A stretch of DNA of 64,000 bases from Desulfovibrio sp. (GTDB lineage: Bacteria > Desulfobacterota > Desulfovibrionia > Desulfovibrionales > Desulfovibrionaceae), in assembly GCA_031279825.1 (NCBI GenBank), contig JAITHT010000081.1, positions 62,001 through 126,000 of the forward strand, written 5' to 3'. The notes under the pieces are model-generated. The model searched no databases and was not told the DNA's origin. It saw only the letters and a list, made by a program, of their open reading frames with translations. Each line of letters begins with the position of its first letter. Positions within the stretch are counted from its first letter, which is position 1. Below, piece after piece: positions 53,389 through 62,022 of the stretch. The position numbers and the translations under genes are program-made.

Positions 53389-53552
53389 ATGTCGGTTGTG
53401 GTCTGGTTACTCCAAACACCCTCAATAGTCAAGGCGTACGCCGCACCTGTTTTTTTTCGAATCAATGCCGTAAAGGGAAGATGCTCTACGCACACCAGCG
53501 CGGCGCGCGTTCATACGGCGCCGGCGGCCAGGGGAGGAACCTTCAATGTGAA
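53389..53552. other. gap between the HyfB-like gene and sat, no gene
   Basis: Together with the repeat (53262-53388) and the palindrome after sat, this stretch makes up an unannotated gap of about 400 bases. No coding frame is convincing. Confidence 0.4.
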
Positions 53553-53580
53553 GCCCCTATCCGGAATTCCGGATAGGGGC
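53553..53580. terminator. 28-nt perfect palindrome after sat
   Basis: GCCCCTATCCGGAA / TTCCGGATAGGGGC, 14-bp arms with no loop bases between them. It lies about 50 bases after the sat stop. No T-run follows, so it is either a Rho-dependent/stabilising hairpin or a protein site. Confidence 0.6.
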
Positions 53581-53628
53581 ATGTAATCGGGTGATGCCGT
53601 CAAGAACGACCATGTTCGCGGGATGGAC

Positions 53629-54906
53629 TTACATCTTGGCGCCGGAAGCGGCTCCCTGCATTTTGACTTCCACTTTCTCGGTCAGGCTGGCATAGTATTC
53701 ACGCAGGATGTCCAGCACTTCGTCGCGACCGAAGTGATCCGGAATGGCGCTGCCGTCGGAAAGCATTTTCCGCAGCTTGGTACCGGACAGAATGACGCGG
53801 TCGTCTTTGCCGTGCGGGCAGGTACGCAGGGAGGCCATGCCGTCGCACTTGGTGCAGTAAAAGGTCCAGTCAATTTTTAAAGGCTGGCAGAGCAGGTCTT
53901 TAGCCGGGTTGCCCGTGACCGGGATACGATTGAAAATATCCTGAGCTTCGAACATGCCGTAGAAATCCCCCACTCCAGCATGATCGCGGCCGACAATAAG
54001 CCGGTTCATTCCGAAATTCTGACGGAACAAAGCGTGGAGCAACGCTTCACGCGGACCGGCATAGCGCATGTCAAGGGGATAGCCGGCCTGGATGACGTGA
54101 TCTTTCACAAAATACAATTCAACAAGCTTGTTGATGGCCGGCACGCGCACTTCAGCAGGAATGTCGCCGGGCTTCAGATTACCGATCAAAGAATGGATCA
54201 CCACGCCGTCGCACACTTCGACGGCGATTTTCGCCAAATATTCATGGGAACGGTGCATAGGATTACGAAGTTGCAGGGCGGCAACGGTGCTCCAGCCACG
54301 CTTGTCCAATTCGGCGCGCAGCACGCTGGGACGCATGTATACGCCGGCATAATCTTTGGGATAACGCCCTTCGGAAAGCACCTTTACCGGACCGGCCAAG
54401 TTGAATTCCTTCTGCTCCATCACCATCTTGACGCCGGGGTGATCCTTTTCGGCTACTTGCCAGAATTTACTGTCGGAAGAATCTTCGCCGGCACCCTTAA
54501 AGATCGTTTCGCATTCCCACTTTTTTTCCGCGGCGGTCAGGGCGTATTTTTCCGTCACTTTCATCGTGGCGTATATCTCGTCCTTGAAAACCAGAGCGAT
54601 TTCATCATTGACGCTGATGGCGCCGGCCTCGTCCTTGTTTGCGTCAAGGGTAACGGGCACGGGCCAGAAGGTTCCGTCAGCAAGGGTGAACTTCTCGCAA
54701 ACGTTTTTCCAGTCGGCTTTAGTCATGAATCCGTTCAGGGGAGAGAATCCGCCGATACCCATCATAATCAGGTCGCCGCGTACACGAGGACTGATTTCCA
54801 CCTTCTTGAGGCCTGCCGCTTTCTTTACTTCAGCTTCACGGGCAGCGCCTTCAAGCAGACTGCAAACAAGGCCTTTGCCACCATGTGGAGGGACCAGTTT
54901 GGACAT
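53629..54906 (-). CDS. sat: dissimilatory sulfate adenylyltransferase
   Basis: 425 residues. It activates sulfate with ATP to adenosine phosphosulfate, the first step of sulfate respiration. Motifs are [12 protein letters not shown] (the active-site QxRNPxHxxH block) and GRDHAGVG. Cysteines in [16 protein letters not shown] form the zinc-like site found in the bacterial dissimilatory enzymes. The start has GAGGAG upstream. A 28-nt palindrome follows the stop, and a candidate regulatory dyad lies about 110-140 bases upstream. Confidence 0.97.
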   Translation of the reverse strand: MSKLVPPHGGKGLVCSLLEGAAREAEVKKAAGLKKVEISPRVRGDLIMMGIGGFSPLNGFMTKADWKNVCEKFTLADGTFWPVPVTLDANKDEAGAISVNDEIALVFKDEIYATMKVTEKYALTAAEKKWECETIFKGAGEDSSDSKFWQVAEKDHPGVKMVMEQKEFNLAGPVKVLSEGRYPKDYAGVYMRPSVLRAELDKRGWSTVAALQLRNPMHRSHEYLAKIAVEVCDGVVIHSLIGNLKPGDIPAEVRVPAINKLVELYFVKDHVIQAGYPLDMRYAGPREALLHALFRQNFGMNRLIVGRDHAGVGDFYGMFEAQDIFNRIPVTGNPAKDLLCQPLKIDWTFYCTKCDGMASLRTCPHGKDDRVILSGTKLRKMLSDGSAIPDHFGRDEVLDILREYYASLTEKVEVKMQGAASGAKM

Positions 54907-55012
54907 ATTATACTCCTCAAGATAGGGTTATTAAAGGATAACGAAACCGTAACTCTGCTAATACGTGGATAACTGTAAAACAGTCCGAGAATGCATCAGA
55001 CTTCGCTCACGT

Positions 55013-55046
55013 GTTGACTTTGTGAAAAAAACTACAAAATGTCAAC
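55013..55046 (-). promoter_or_regulatory. dyad upstream of sat, possible Rex-like or other repressor site
   Basis: GTTGAC...GTCAAC arms enclose TTTGTGA and TACAAAA, giving an imperfect 34-base dyad 107-140 bases upstream of the sat start. TTGTGAA is the half-site of Rex, which is known to regulate sat in Desulfovibrio vulgaris; the second half here is poor. TTGACA on the minus strand could instead be a -35 element. Confidence 0.35.
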
Positions 55047-55145
55047 CCTCTTCAGAACAACGCACAGCAAACAGCGCAACGAACGCGGTCTTGCCGTTCC
55101 CGTCTTTCCGCCATGCGCGCTTGCGGAATTTTCGGCAAGCTCTAT

Positions 55146-55272
55146 CCAGAGCCTTTTCAGGTTGAAGATGCTCGTCAACCGGCAGCGTAAACGCCGGTTG
55201 CGTGCACGGGAAGCAGGCGAAACTTGTTTTCGCCGTCAACGATGCGTGCAACGTTTCGTTACTCTGCTCTGG
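55146..55272 (+). repeat. dispersed structured repeat, family 1, copy D
   Basis: Blocks in the same order as the copy at 3364: a GCTCGTCAACCGGCAGCG segment, GGCGAAACTTGTTTTCGCC (hairpin), a GATGCGTGCAACGTTTCGTT stretch and closing AGAG/CTCT ends. It is adjacent to a family 3 copy. Confidence 0.8.
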
Positions 55273-55317
55273 CAGCCCCCTGCGCCGGGAATACACCCCC
55301 GGCCCGGTCCGGTATTG

Positions 55318-55426
55318 TTCGCCGAAAAACGCGGTTTTCGGCTTGCTCACGCCGCTTGTGGCGGCGCGCCGGACTTTCGTCCGGCGTCAGAAGTCATTTC
55401 ATTGAGTGAATTATGAAATGACTTCT
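55318..55426 (+). repeat. dispersed structured repeat, family 3, copy B
   Basis: CGCCGAAAAACGCGGTTTTCGGC, CCGGACTTTCGTCCGG and AGAAGTCATTTCAttgagTGAATTATGAAATGACTTCT are the same three stems as at 33846-33960. It shares more than 80 bases with that copy, differing mainly in the middle of the last stem. Confidence 0.85.
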
Positions 55427-55582
55427 AATAAATACAATGAAATCAGCTAGACAACAGATTGTATTTGTCATGCGGCGTCTATTCTGTTAGGCTGGGATTA
55501 GAATACATCATGGAGGAATTGAGGAATCCGCCCCAAACTCCGTAAGGGGGATCACTTTTTTAAAGCCGACTGCTGATGCGTT

Positions 55583-58500
55583 ATGCGAGAATTTTTGGCG
55601 GATCTTCACATCCACTCCCGTTTTTCCAGGGCGACCAGTCCCAGGTTGAGCGTTCCTCTTTTGGCGGCATGGGCCGGACTCAAAGGGCTCGATGTGCTCG
55701 GCAGCGGCGATTTTACCCACCCCCGGTGGCGCGAAGAATTGCGGCAGCAGGTGATCTACGAAGAGGCGAGCGGTCTTTATCTCCTGCGGGATCCGCAATC
55801 CGCGCACGCCGTCCTGCCCGAACTGCCGGTGGCCGCCATGCGGGGGAAAAGGGCGATCCCGCCGCCTTCAAACATGGAGACGCCTTCTGACGGCGACGCG
55901 GCGAACGTCCGTTTTATGCTGCAAGGGGAAATCAGCTCCATTTATAAACGCGGCGGCAAGGTGCGCAAAGTCCACAATCTGGTCTTTATGCCTAACTTTG
56001 AAGCGGCGGAACGTTTCTGTCTGCGACTTGAGCAGGTGGGGAATCTTCATTCCGACGGCCGCCCCATACTCGGCCTGGATTCCCGCGATCTGCTGGAACT
56101 GGTGCTTGAAACCCATCCCTCGGCTTTTCTTGTGCCCGCGCATATATGGACGCCATGGTTTTCCCTGTTCGGCTCAAAATCCGGTTTTGACAGAATGGAA
56201 GATTGTTTCGGTGACCTGACGGGAGAAATTTTCGCCCTGGAAACCGGCCTTTCTTCCGATCCGGCCATGAACCGCCTGTGGAGCGCTTTGGATAACTGCC
56301 GTCTTGTTTCCAATTCCGATGCCCACTCGGGTGAGAATCTCGGGCGCGAGGCCAATATCTTTGCCGGAGCCGTCAGTTATGACGGTATGCTTAAGGCATT
56401 GAAATATCCCCGGCAGACAGGGGATACGGCTTTTCTCGGCACCATTGAATTTTTTCCTGAAGAAGGCAAATACCATATGGACGGGCACCGCAAGTGCGGC
56501 ATTGTCCTCACCCCGGCGCAAACCCGCGAATGCGGCGGCGTCTGCCCGGCGTGCGGCGCTCCTGTGACCGTAGGAGTTCTTAACCGGGTGATGGAATTGG
56601 CGGATCGCGAAGAACCCCTTTACGGATCTGAGCCGGAAGGGGGAACAGGAGTCGCCCGCGACGGCGGTTTCGCCTCATTGGCGCCTTTGTCCGAGATCCT
56701 GGGGGAGATCCTCGGCAGCGGCTCCAAAACGCGCAAGGTAGGCGACATGTATGCCAAAGCCCTGGAGCGCTTCGGGCCGGAATTGACTATTTTGCGCCGC
56801 ACTCCCGAGGATGCGTTGGCGCGTTTCTTCCCTCCTCTGGGGGAGGCCGTCGCGCGTATGCGCCGGGGGCAGGTACATCTGCAAGGGGGCTATGACGGAG
56901 CATACGGCGTGGTGCGTATGTTCACCGATAAGGAACGCAAAGAACTCATGCGCGGGGCGGTTCCCGTTCCGCGCAAAAAAAACGACGGCGCGACCGTGTC
57001 CCTGCCGTTAATGGCACAATCCCCTCCCCCTACCGACGACGATAACGAGGAGTTCCTCTTTTCCGATCAAGACGTTTCGCAAGAGACACCGCCGGAAATC
57101 CCCCTGCCCCTTCCGGAACAAGGCAAACGTCTCCGGGTGCCCGGCATTGTCGATGGAGAAGTCCCGCTCATGCCTCCGTACAACGGTTCCGCGGGTATCG
57201 CCGCTTTGGGCGGCGCTCCTGCGACCCTTTCCGCGGATGTTCCGGCCACGCATTTTCCGGATTCTCCTTCTTCTCACAGCGTCCTTGCCGTTCCTTCTCC
57301 GGAAGGGGAAAACCCAGCCCCAAGACAGCGTATTGCCTCTCTCGATCTTACCCTGTCTCCCGACGAGTATCCCCCTTTGCCGAAAAACGACATCCCGGCG
57401 CGTTTCAAAACGCCGGCTGTCTCCGGCGTTTCCGCGTCGCAGGTCAGGGACGTCCCGCTCCCTACTGCTCCGCTTCACGCTACGGAAGCTCTCTCGCCGC
57501 AAAAAACGGATCATTCGCAAGAAAGGGCGGTACAGGCTGGCCCCGGCCCGGTGCTGGTGCTGGCCGGGCCGGGCACGGGCAAAACCAGGACGCTCATCGC
57601 CCGCATGCTCTCTCTGCTGGACAAAGGAATAAGCCCCCGGCGCATTCTCGCCGTTACCTTTACCCGGCGGGCGGCTTCGGAGATGGACAGCCGTCTTTCG
57701 GCCGCCTTGGGAACGCAAGTCCCTCTGCCCCGTACCGACACCTTGCACGCCCTGGCTCTGGAGGTTTGGCATAAAACCAACAGGGATACGCCCATCCTGC
57801 TTTCCGAAGAAAACGCTCGCCGGGTCTTTGCCGAGGCTAACAGCGAAGAGAGCGCCCAACTCGTGCGCGAAGGGTGGCAAATCGTTAATCTTTCCCGTGA
57901 GCGTCTGGAAATGCCCCCTCCGGAATTCGTCGAGATGGGCAGGCGTTACATGCGCGCCAAAACCGCCTGGAATCTGCTTGATTATACCGATTTGCTGGAA
58001 TTCTGGCTGGAACGGGTCATGGGGAATCTCTTCACCCGCCCATGGGATCACGTGCTGGTGGATGAGGTGCAGGATCTTTCCCTTCTGCAGCTTACGTTGG
58101 CGCGCTCTCTCTTGCCTGCTTCCGGAGAGGGTTTTTTCGCCATCGGCGACCCGTATCAGTCCATTTATTCCTTTCGGGGCGCGTACGGGCAATGCAGGCA
58201 ATTTCTGAGCGCGGCCTGGCCGGATCTTGAAATCATCCGCCTCCGCCACAACTATCGTTCGCTTAGCGGCATCGTAGAGGCCGCGAGAGCCGTTCTCGGC
58301 AGGCAGGCCGACGGCGCGCCTTTGCTCTCCGTTCGCGGCCGGCAGGCTTCCATTCATTTGTTTGAAGCTCCCGGCGCGGATGCGGAGGCCGCCTGGATAG
58401 CCGGGCGCATCAGCGGTCTTATCGGCCTCGGCAGCCACACTCTCGCCGATGCGGCGAAATCCGGGAAAAAAAACCTCCCGGCGCAATGCGTCCGCGCAAG

Positions 58501-59341
58501 GGAAACAGCCGCCTTCACGCCCCCTGCGGAGCGGATTGCGCGAACTTCGCAGGAGGCTGTGCTCCCGGATGACGATGCAAGGTACAGCCCCGGCGACTTC
58601 GCCATACTCGTCCGTACCCATGCCCTGGGTGCTCCGTACCGTAAAGCTTTGGCTCGGGCGGGCGTCCCTGTATCCGACCCCGCAGCCGACGCCTTTTGGG
58701 CCGATGAACGGGTCGCTCTGATACTCCACGCCGCCGGACGTATGCTCGGTATCGCCGTTGATACCATCGGCGATGCGACTCCCGCCTTCCCCGATAAAAT
58801 TTTGGCAAAGGGCCCGTTAAGCGTTGCCGCCTATATGTCTTCCTCTCCTCCCTTTGACGCGCTGTTCTGGCAGTCCGCAGCCTTTCGTTCCCTGGTAAAA
58901 GCGTACGAAGCCAACGGAGGATGGGCGGAATTGATCTCCTGGATTTCCTTGCAGGACGAACTTGAATTGGTGCGCGGCAAAGCTGAAAAGGTACAGATCG
59001 TCAGCCTGCATGCGGCTAAAGGCCTGGAGTTTCGAGTTATTTTTCTCCCGTGCCTTGAAGACGGCCTGCTCCCCTTTGCCGGGTACGAACTTCTTACCGG
59101 CAAGTTGCCGGAAAAAAGCGTCCGCTTTGACCTTGAGGAGGAACAACGCCTCTTCTATGTGGGTATCACGAGGGCCAAAGATGCCCTTTACCTTTCCTGC
59201 GCCGCCAAGCGGCTTCTCTATGGCCGCGAACTGCGCCTCAAGCCTTCCCGCTTTCTTGCCTGCCTGCCTGAAGAACTTTTCTCCCGTTCAACCCTCGTGG
59301 CCCGCACCAGACGCAAGGAACACCAACTCACACTCTTATGA
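55583..59341 (+). CDS. EndoQ-like PHP nuclease fused to UvrD/Rep-type helicase
   Basis: 1252 residues. The N-terminal part (about 1-440) matches the endonuclease Q / TIGR00375 PHP family: FLADLHIHSRFSRATS (D-x-H-x-H metal site), GSGDFTHPRW, the EISS block, an HNLVFMPN segment, VPAHIWTPW and VSNSDAHSG. A zinc-binding set of cysteines is in RKCGI...RECGGVCPACG. EndoQ cuts DNA at deaminated bases. A Pro-rich linker follows, then a superfamily 1 helicase: AGPGTGKTRT (about 659), VTFTRRAASEM, LVDEVQDLSLLQ (about 822), IGDPYQSIYSFRG, LRHNYRS, SLHAAKGLEF and FYVGITRAKDAL. The fusion suggests a nick-and-unwind repair enzyme. Confidence 0.9.
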   Translation: MREFLADLHIHSRFSRATSPRLSVPLLAAWAGLKGLDVLGSGDFTHPRWREELRQQVIYEEASGLYLLRDPQSAHAVLPELPVAAMRGKRAIPPPSNMETPSDGDAANVRFMLQGEISSIYKRGGKVRKVHNLVFMPNFEAAERFCLRLEQVGNLHSDGRPILGLDSRDLLELVLETHPSAFLVPAHIWTPWFSLFGSKSGFDRMEDCFGDLTGEIFALETGLSSDPAMNRLWSALDNCRLVSNSDAHSGENLGREANIFAGAVSYDGMLKALKYPRQTGDTAFLGTIEFFPEEGKYHMDGHRKCGIVLTPAQTRECGGVCPACGAPVTVGVLNRVMELADREEPLYGSEPEGGTGVARDGGFASLAPLSEILGEILGSGSKTRKVGDMYAKALERFGPELTILRRTPEDALARFFPPLGEAVARMRRGQVHLQGGYDGAYGVVRMFTDKERKELMRGAVPVPRKKNDGATVSLPLMAQSPPPTDDDNEEFLFSDQDVSQETPPEIPLPLPEQGKRLRVPGIVDGEVPLMPPYNGSAGIAALGGAPATLSADVPATHFPDSPSSHSVLAVPSPEGENPAPRQRIASLDLTLSPDEYPPLPKNDIPARFKTPAVSGVSASQVRDVPLPTAPLHATEALSPQKTDHSQERAVQAGPGPVLVLAGPGTGKTRTLIARMLSLLDKGISPRRILAVTFTRRAASEMDSRLSAALGTQVPLPRTDTLHALALEVWHKTNRDTPILLSEENARRVFAEANSEESAQLVREGWQIVNLSRERLEMPPPEFVEMGRRYMRAKTAWNLLDYTDLLEFWLERVMGNLFTRPWDHVLVDEVQDLSLLQLTLARSLLPASGEGFFAIGDPYQSIYSFRGAYGQCRQFLSAAWPDLEIIRLRHNYRSLSGIVEAARAVLGRQADGAPLLSVRGRQASIHLFEAPGADAEAAWIAGRISGLIGLGSHTLADAAKSGKKNLPAQCVRARETAAFTPPAERIARTSQEAVLPDDDARYSPGDFAILVRTHALGAPYRKALARAGVPVSDPAADAFWADERVALILHAAGRMLGIAVDTIGDATPAFPDKILAKGPLSVAAYMSSSPPFDALFWQSAAFRSLVKAYEANGGWAELISWISLQDELELVRGKAEKVQIVSLHAAKGLEFRVIFLPCLEDGLLPFAGYELLTGKLPEKSVRFDLEEEQRLFYVGITRAKDALYLSCAAKRLLYGRELRLKPSRFLACLPEELFSRSTLVARTRRKEHQLTLL

Positions 59342-60486
59342 TGGGAGCTTTGCTCGTGAACGACAGGCCGATTTACTTCGACGGCTTCGCTGATCCGGCG
59401 CTTTGCCGGGAACTGCTGGCGCGTCTGCGTCGGGAAATCGCCGAAACCGACGACGGACGTCTGCGGTTCATGGAGGTTTGCGGCACGCATACCGTGGCTA
59501 TTTTCCGTAGCGGCCTGCGTTCTCTCCTGCCTGAAGGGGTGGAGCATCTGTCCGGCCCGGGCTGCCCGGTATGCGTAACCCATGAGAGGGAAATAGCAGC
59601 TTGCACGGCCATGGCGAAAAAGGAGGGCGTGCTGATCGCCACCTTCGGCGATCTTCTGCGCGTGCCAGGCTCCGGCGGGGACAGTCTGCAACAGGCCAAG
59701 GCGGATGGGGCGGAGATAGAGGTGGTGTATTCTCCTCTGGATGCCCTGAATCTTGCCCGGCAGCGCCGTGACCGCACCGTGGTTTTTTTGGGTGTCGGTT
59801 TTGAAACCACCGCTCCTACCGTGGCCGCCACGGTGCAAATGGCCAGGCAGCGGGACATGGAGAACTTTACCGTACTGACCATGCACAAACTGGTGCCGCC
59901 CGCCCTTGAGGCATTGTTGGCGCAGGATGAGGTTGACGTGGACGCTTTCCTGCTGCCCGGACACGTCTCCACCGTCCTGGGCATACGCCCCTACGCCTTC
60001 ATCGCTGACAGGCATGCGAAACCCGGGGTGGTCGGCGGTTTTGAGCCGGCGGACATTCTTCAATCGCTGCTTCTGATGATCGAGATGCGTAAAATGCGTC
60101 AACCAGCCATAATCAATCAATACCGGCGCGCCGTGGATGATGGCGGCAATCCCCGGGCCCGAGGCATTCTTTTTGACGTCTTCGCGCCGACTGACGCCGT
60201 TTGGCGCGGCATAGGAGTAATTCCGCAAAGCGGTCTTGCCATGCGGGAGGAGTACGCGTCCTTTGATGCCCGGTGCCGCTACGATCTGTGCCTGCCCGAT
60301 ACGCCGGACATTAAAGGCTGCCAGTGCGGCGCTGTGCTTAAGGGCCGGATCGCGCCGAATCAGTGCGCTCTTTTCGGCACGGCCTGCACCCCGGCAAACC
60401 CCGTCGGCCCCTGTATGGTGTCCACGGAAGGCAGTTGCGCCGCTTACTTCACCTATCATCCCGCCGGAAGACTTCCGGCGCGTTAA
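59338..60486 (+). CDS. hypD: hydrogenase maturation protein HypD
   Basis: 382 residues. HypD helps assemble the Fe(CN)2CO group of NiFe hydrogenases. Motifs FMEVCGTHT, GPGCPVCVT, GFETTAPTVA and the C-terminal cysteine set (CQCGAVLKG, CALFGTAC, GPCMVSTEGSC) are complete. Its ATG overlaps the helicase stop by four bases, so the two genes are translationally coupled. larC follows after 13 bases with AAGGAG before it. Confidence 0.95.
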   Translation: MMGALLVNDRPIYFDGFADPALCRELLARLRREIAETDDGRLRFMEVCGTHTVAIFRSGLRSLLPEGVEHLSGPGCPVCVTHEREIAACTAMAKKEGVLIATFGDLLRVPGSGGDSLQQAKADGAEIEVVYSPLDALNLARQRRDRTVVFLGVGFETTAPTVAATVQMARQRDMENFTVLTMHKLVPPALEALLAQDEVDVDAFLLPGHVSTVLGIRPYAFIADRHAKPGVVGGFEPADILQSLLLMIEMRKMRQPAIINQYRRAVDDGGNPRARGILFDVFAPTDAVWRGIGVIPQSGLAMREEYASFDARCRYDLCLPDTPDIKGCQCGAVLKGRIAPNQCALFGTACTPANPVGPCMVSTEGSCAAYFTYHPAGRLPAR

Positions 60487-60499
60487 GGAGTCGCCTTGT

Positions 60500-61366
60500 A
60501 TGTCGACCATAGCTGGCGGTGAGAGCGTTATCCTTTCGGACGAAGGGAGGGGGCCTTCCGCTGACGCGGATGCTCATGGCTGCGGCCACGATCATGGGCA
60601 TAGACATGAAAACACGGCGTCAGCCGCTGACTCCTGCCTTACGGTAAGGGCGATATCCGGCTTGTCGGGCGATATGATTCTTGCGGGGTTGGCCTTGATA
60701 AACGAAGCTTCGCAGGAAGATCTGGATGCCCTTACCGCCGAATTGGATATGGATGTTCTCACCGGCGCATGCAGCCTGGAACGGCGCAGCGTTAATCATA
60801 TAGCGGGCTGGGGGTGTCGTATCCGCCTTCCCCGCGAACATGCCCATCGGGACATGCGCGCCATAACCGACATCATTGAAAAAAGCGCCATGGCGCCGCA
60901 AGCGGCATCTCTGGCGTTGGCGACATTCTCCCTGCTGGCGAATGCGGAAGGCGCGGTGCACGGACTTGCCCCGCATGACGTGGTTTTTCATGAAGTAGGC
61001 GCTTTGGACAGCATTCTGGATATCTGTCTGGCATGTTCGCTGTTTGTCCGCCTTGCGCCCTCCCGTTTCGTGTGCAGTCCTCTGCCCCTCGCCGACGGCG
61101 GCGTGCATTGCGCCCACGGCTGGCTGCCCACCCCGGCGCCGGCGGTGCTTGAATTGCTGCAGGATATTCCCGTGTGCGGTTTTTCCGGTAGAGGAGAAAC
61201 CGTCACCCCCACGGCCATAGCCTTGTTGAGGGGGATGGGGGCGCTTTTCGGCGCGTGGCCGTCCATGCGCATTGAACGCCGCGCCCTGGTTTACGGCAGT
61301 CATGAGTTCAGCGATGCTCCCAACGGCGCCATATGGGCCTTCGGCCCACACTCTCTCCGGATATAG
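60500..61366 (+). CDS. larC: short LarC/DUF111 nickel insertion protein
   Basis: 288 residues. The C-terminal three quarters match the N-terminal part of LarC, which makes the nickel-pincer cofactor by inserting nickel (TVRAISGLSGDMILAGLALI, AHRDMRAITDIIEKS, FHEVGALDSILDICL, LPLADGGVHCAHGWLPTPAPAVLELLQDIPVCGF). Full LarC is about 400 residues; the C-terminal LarC2 part is missing. The N-terminus has a histidine-rich HGCGHDHGHRH, likely to hold nickel. Start 60500 has AAGGAG nine bases upstream. It shares the operon with hypD. Confidence 0.85.
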   Translation: MSTIAGGESVILSDEGRGPSADADAHGCGHDHGHRHENTASAADSCLTVRAISGLSGDMILAGLALINEASQEDLDALTAELDMDVLTGACSLERRSVNHIAGWGCRIRLPREHAHRDMRAITDIIEKSAMAPQAASLALATFSLLANAEGAVHGLAPHDVVFHEVGALDSILDICLACSLFVRLAPSRFVCSPLPLADGGVHCAHGWLPTPAPAVLELLQDIPVCGFSGRGETVTPTAIALLRGMGALFGAWPSMRIERRALVYGSHEFSDAPNGAIWAFGPHSLRI

Positions 61367-61396
61367 ACGCGCTTTGCGGCAGCGGCAATGCTTGGG

Positions 61397-61439
61397 TATT
61401 TCAGGGACACAAGGTATTTCGTTATTTCAGGGACACAAG
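61397..61439. repeat. two 17-nt direct repeats
   Basis: TATTTCAGGGACACAAG occurs at 61397-61413 and again at 61423-61439. It lies between larC and the family 1 repeat. It could be the remains of an insertion-type end, but no transposase gene is nearby. Confidence 0.6.
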
Positions 61440-61493
61440 ACTAATTATCTCATTTAGGCAGTTTATGATACCTTATGCATACCCGCTTTTAGA

Positions 61494-61618
61494 CATTTTC
61501 ACTTTGAAAATATTCCGGTAACCGGCAGCGTAAGCGCCGGCTCTCGTGCACGAGGAGTGGGCGAAACGTGTTTTCGCCGAGGGCGACGAGTGCAGCGTTT
61601 CAAAGTTAACCTGCTCCA
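61494..61618 (+). repeat. dispersed structured repeat, family 1, copy E
   Basis: ATTTTCACTTTGAAAAT start, CCGGCAGCGTAAGCGCCGG hairpin, CTCGTGCACGAG, GGCGAAACGTGTTTTCGCC hairpin and AGCGTTTCAAAGTTAA end. It is the best-preserved copy and differs from the copy at 10082 by about one base in ten. Confidence 0.85.
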
Positions 61619-61624
61619 GAATGC

Positions 61625-61652
61625 AAAAAAAGCAACGTGGCATTCACGTTGC
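61625..61652 (-). terminator. Rho-independent terminator of tRNA-Gly
   Basis: An eight-base stem GCAACGTG/CACGTTGC with a five-base loop, followed on the minus strand by seven T. It lies 14 bases after the tRNA 3' end. Confidence 0.85.
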
Positions 61653-61666
61653 CTTATATGCTCCAA

Positions 61667-61741
61667 TGGAGCGGGAGACGGGACTTGAACCCGCAACACC
61701 CGGCTTGGGAAGCCGGTGCGCTACCATTGCGCTACTCCCGC
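61667..61741 (-). tRNA. tRNA-Gly (anticodon CCC), CCA encoded
   Basis: 75 nt with a seven-base acceptor stem GCGGGAG/CTCCCGC, D-arm AGCGCAATGGTAGCGC, anticodon stem CCGGC/GCCGG and loop TTCCCAA (anticodon CCC), and T-arm GCGGGTTCAAGTCCCGT. TCCA follows the acceptor stem, so the CCA end is encoded. A T-run terminator follows. Confidence 0.97.
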
Positions 61742-62022
61742 AGAACAGTGCAGACATATACGGCAACAAATTTGGCGCGTCAAGTCAAGAGTGGTGATAG
61801 ACGTGTTTAATAGCGGTTTTTAGCGTCTCCTTTTTTCCTGTTTTTTTTCCTTGAACAGCGCACAAGGAATACAAGAAAAACGATGAGGTTCGGAAGCGCG
61901 TATACCCCATCAGGGCGCTATCACAAGATTGACGCCGTATATTATGGTTGCATACGAATCAAAACCGCAAAGCTTTTTTTCTTGATTCCAGGGCGGGGCC
62001 ATATAGGGGGAGATTACCCAGC
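61742..62022. other. gap between tRNA-Gly and the cyclase gene, no gene
   Basis: About 280 bases with no coding frame. The AT-rich part beside the tRNA probably holds the tRNA promoter; I can point to no clear -10/-35 pair. Confidence 0.3.

Larger units (their letters stand above)
54907..55582. other. 676-nt gap upstream of sat with two repeats and a dyad
   Basis: It holds the sat leader, the dyad at 55013-55046, a family 1 repeat (55146-55272), a family 3 repeat (55318-55426) and about 150 nt before the EndoQ-helicase gene. No gene is seen. Confidence 0.55.

Noticed and set aside
57008-58729. 573-codon open frame antisense to the helicase gene
   Set aside because: The sense frame has intact helicase motifs; the antisense frame has none.
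59218-60510. 430-codon open frame antisense to hypD
   Set aside because: The hypD motifs are on the plus strand; this is an antisense shadow.
61499-61699. Open frame read through family 1 repeats encoding a similar arginine-rich peptide in several copies
   Set aside because: The frame is shared because the repeat is shared; copy C reads in a different frame and no copy has a ribosome binding site.
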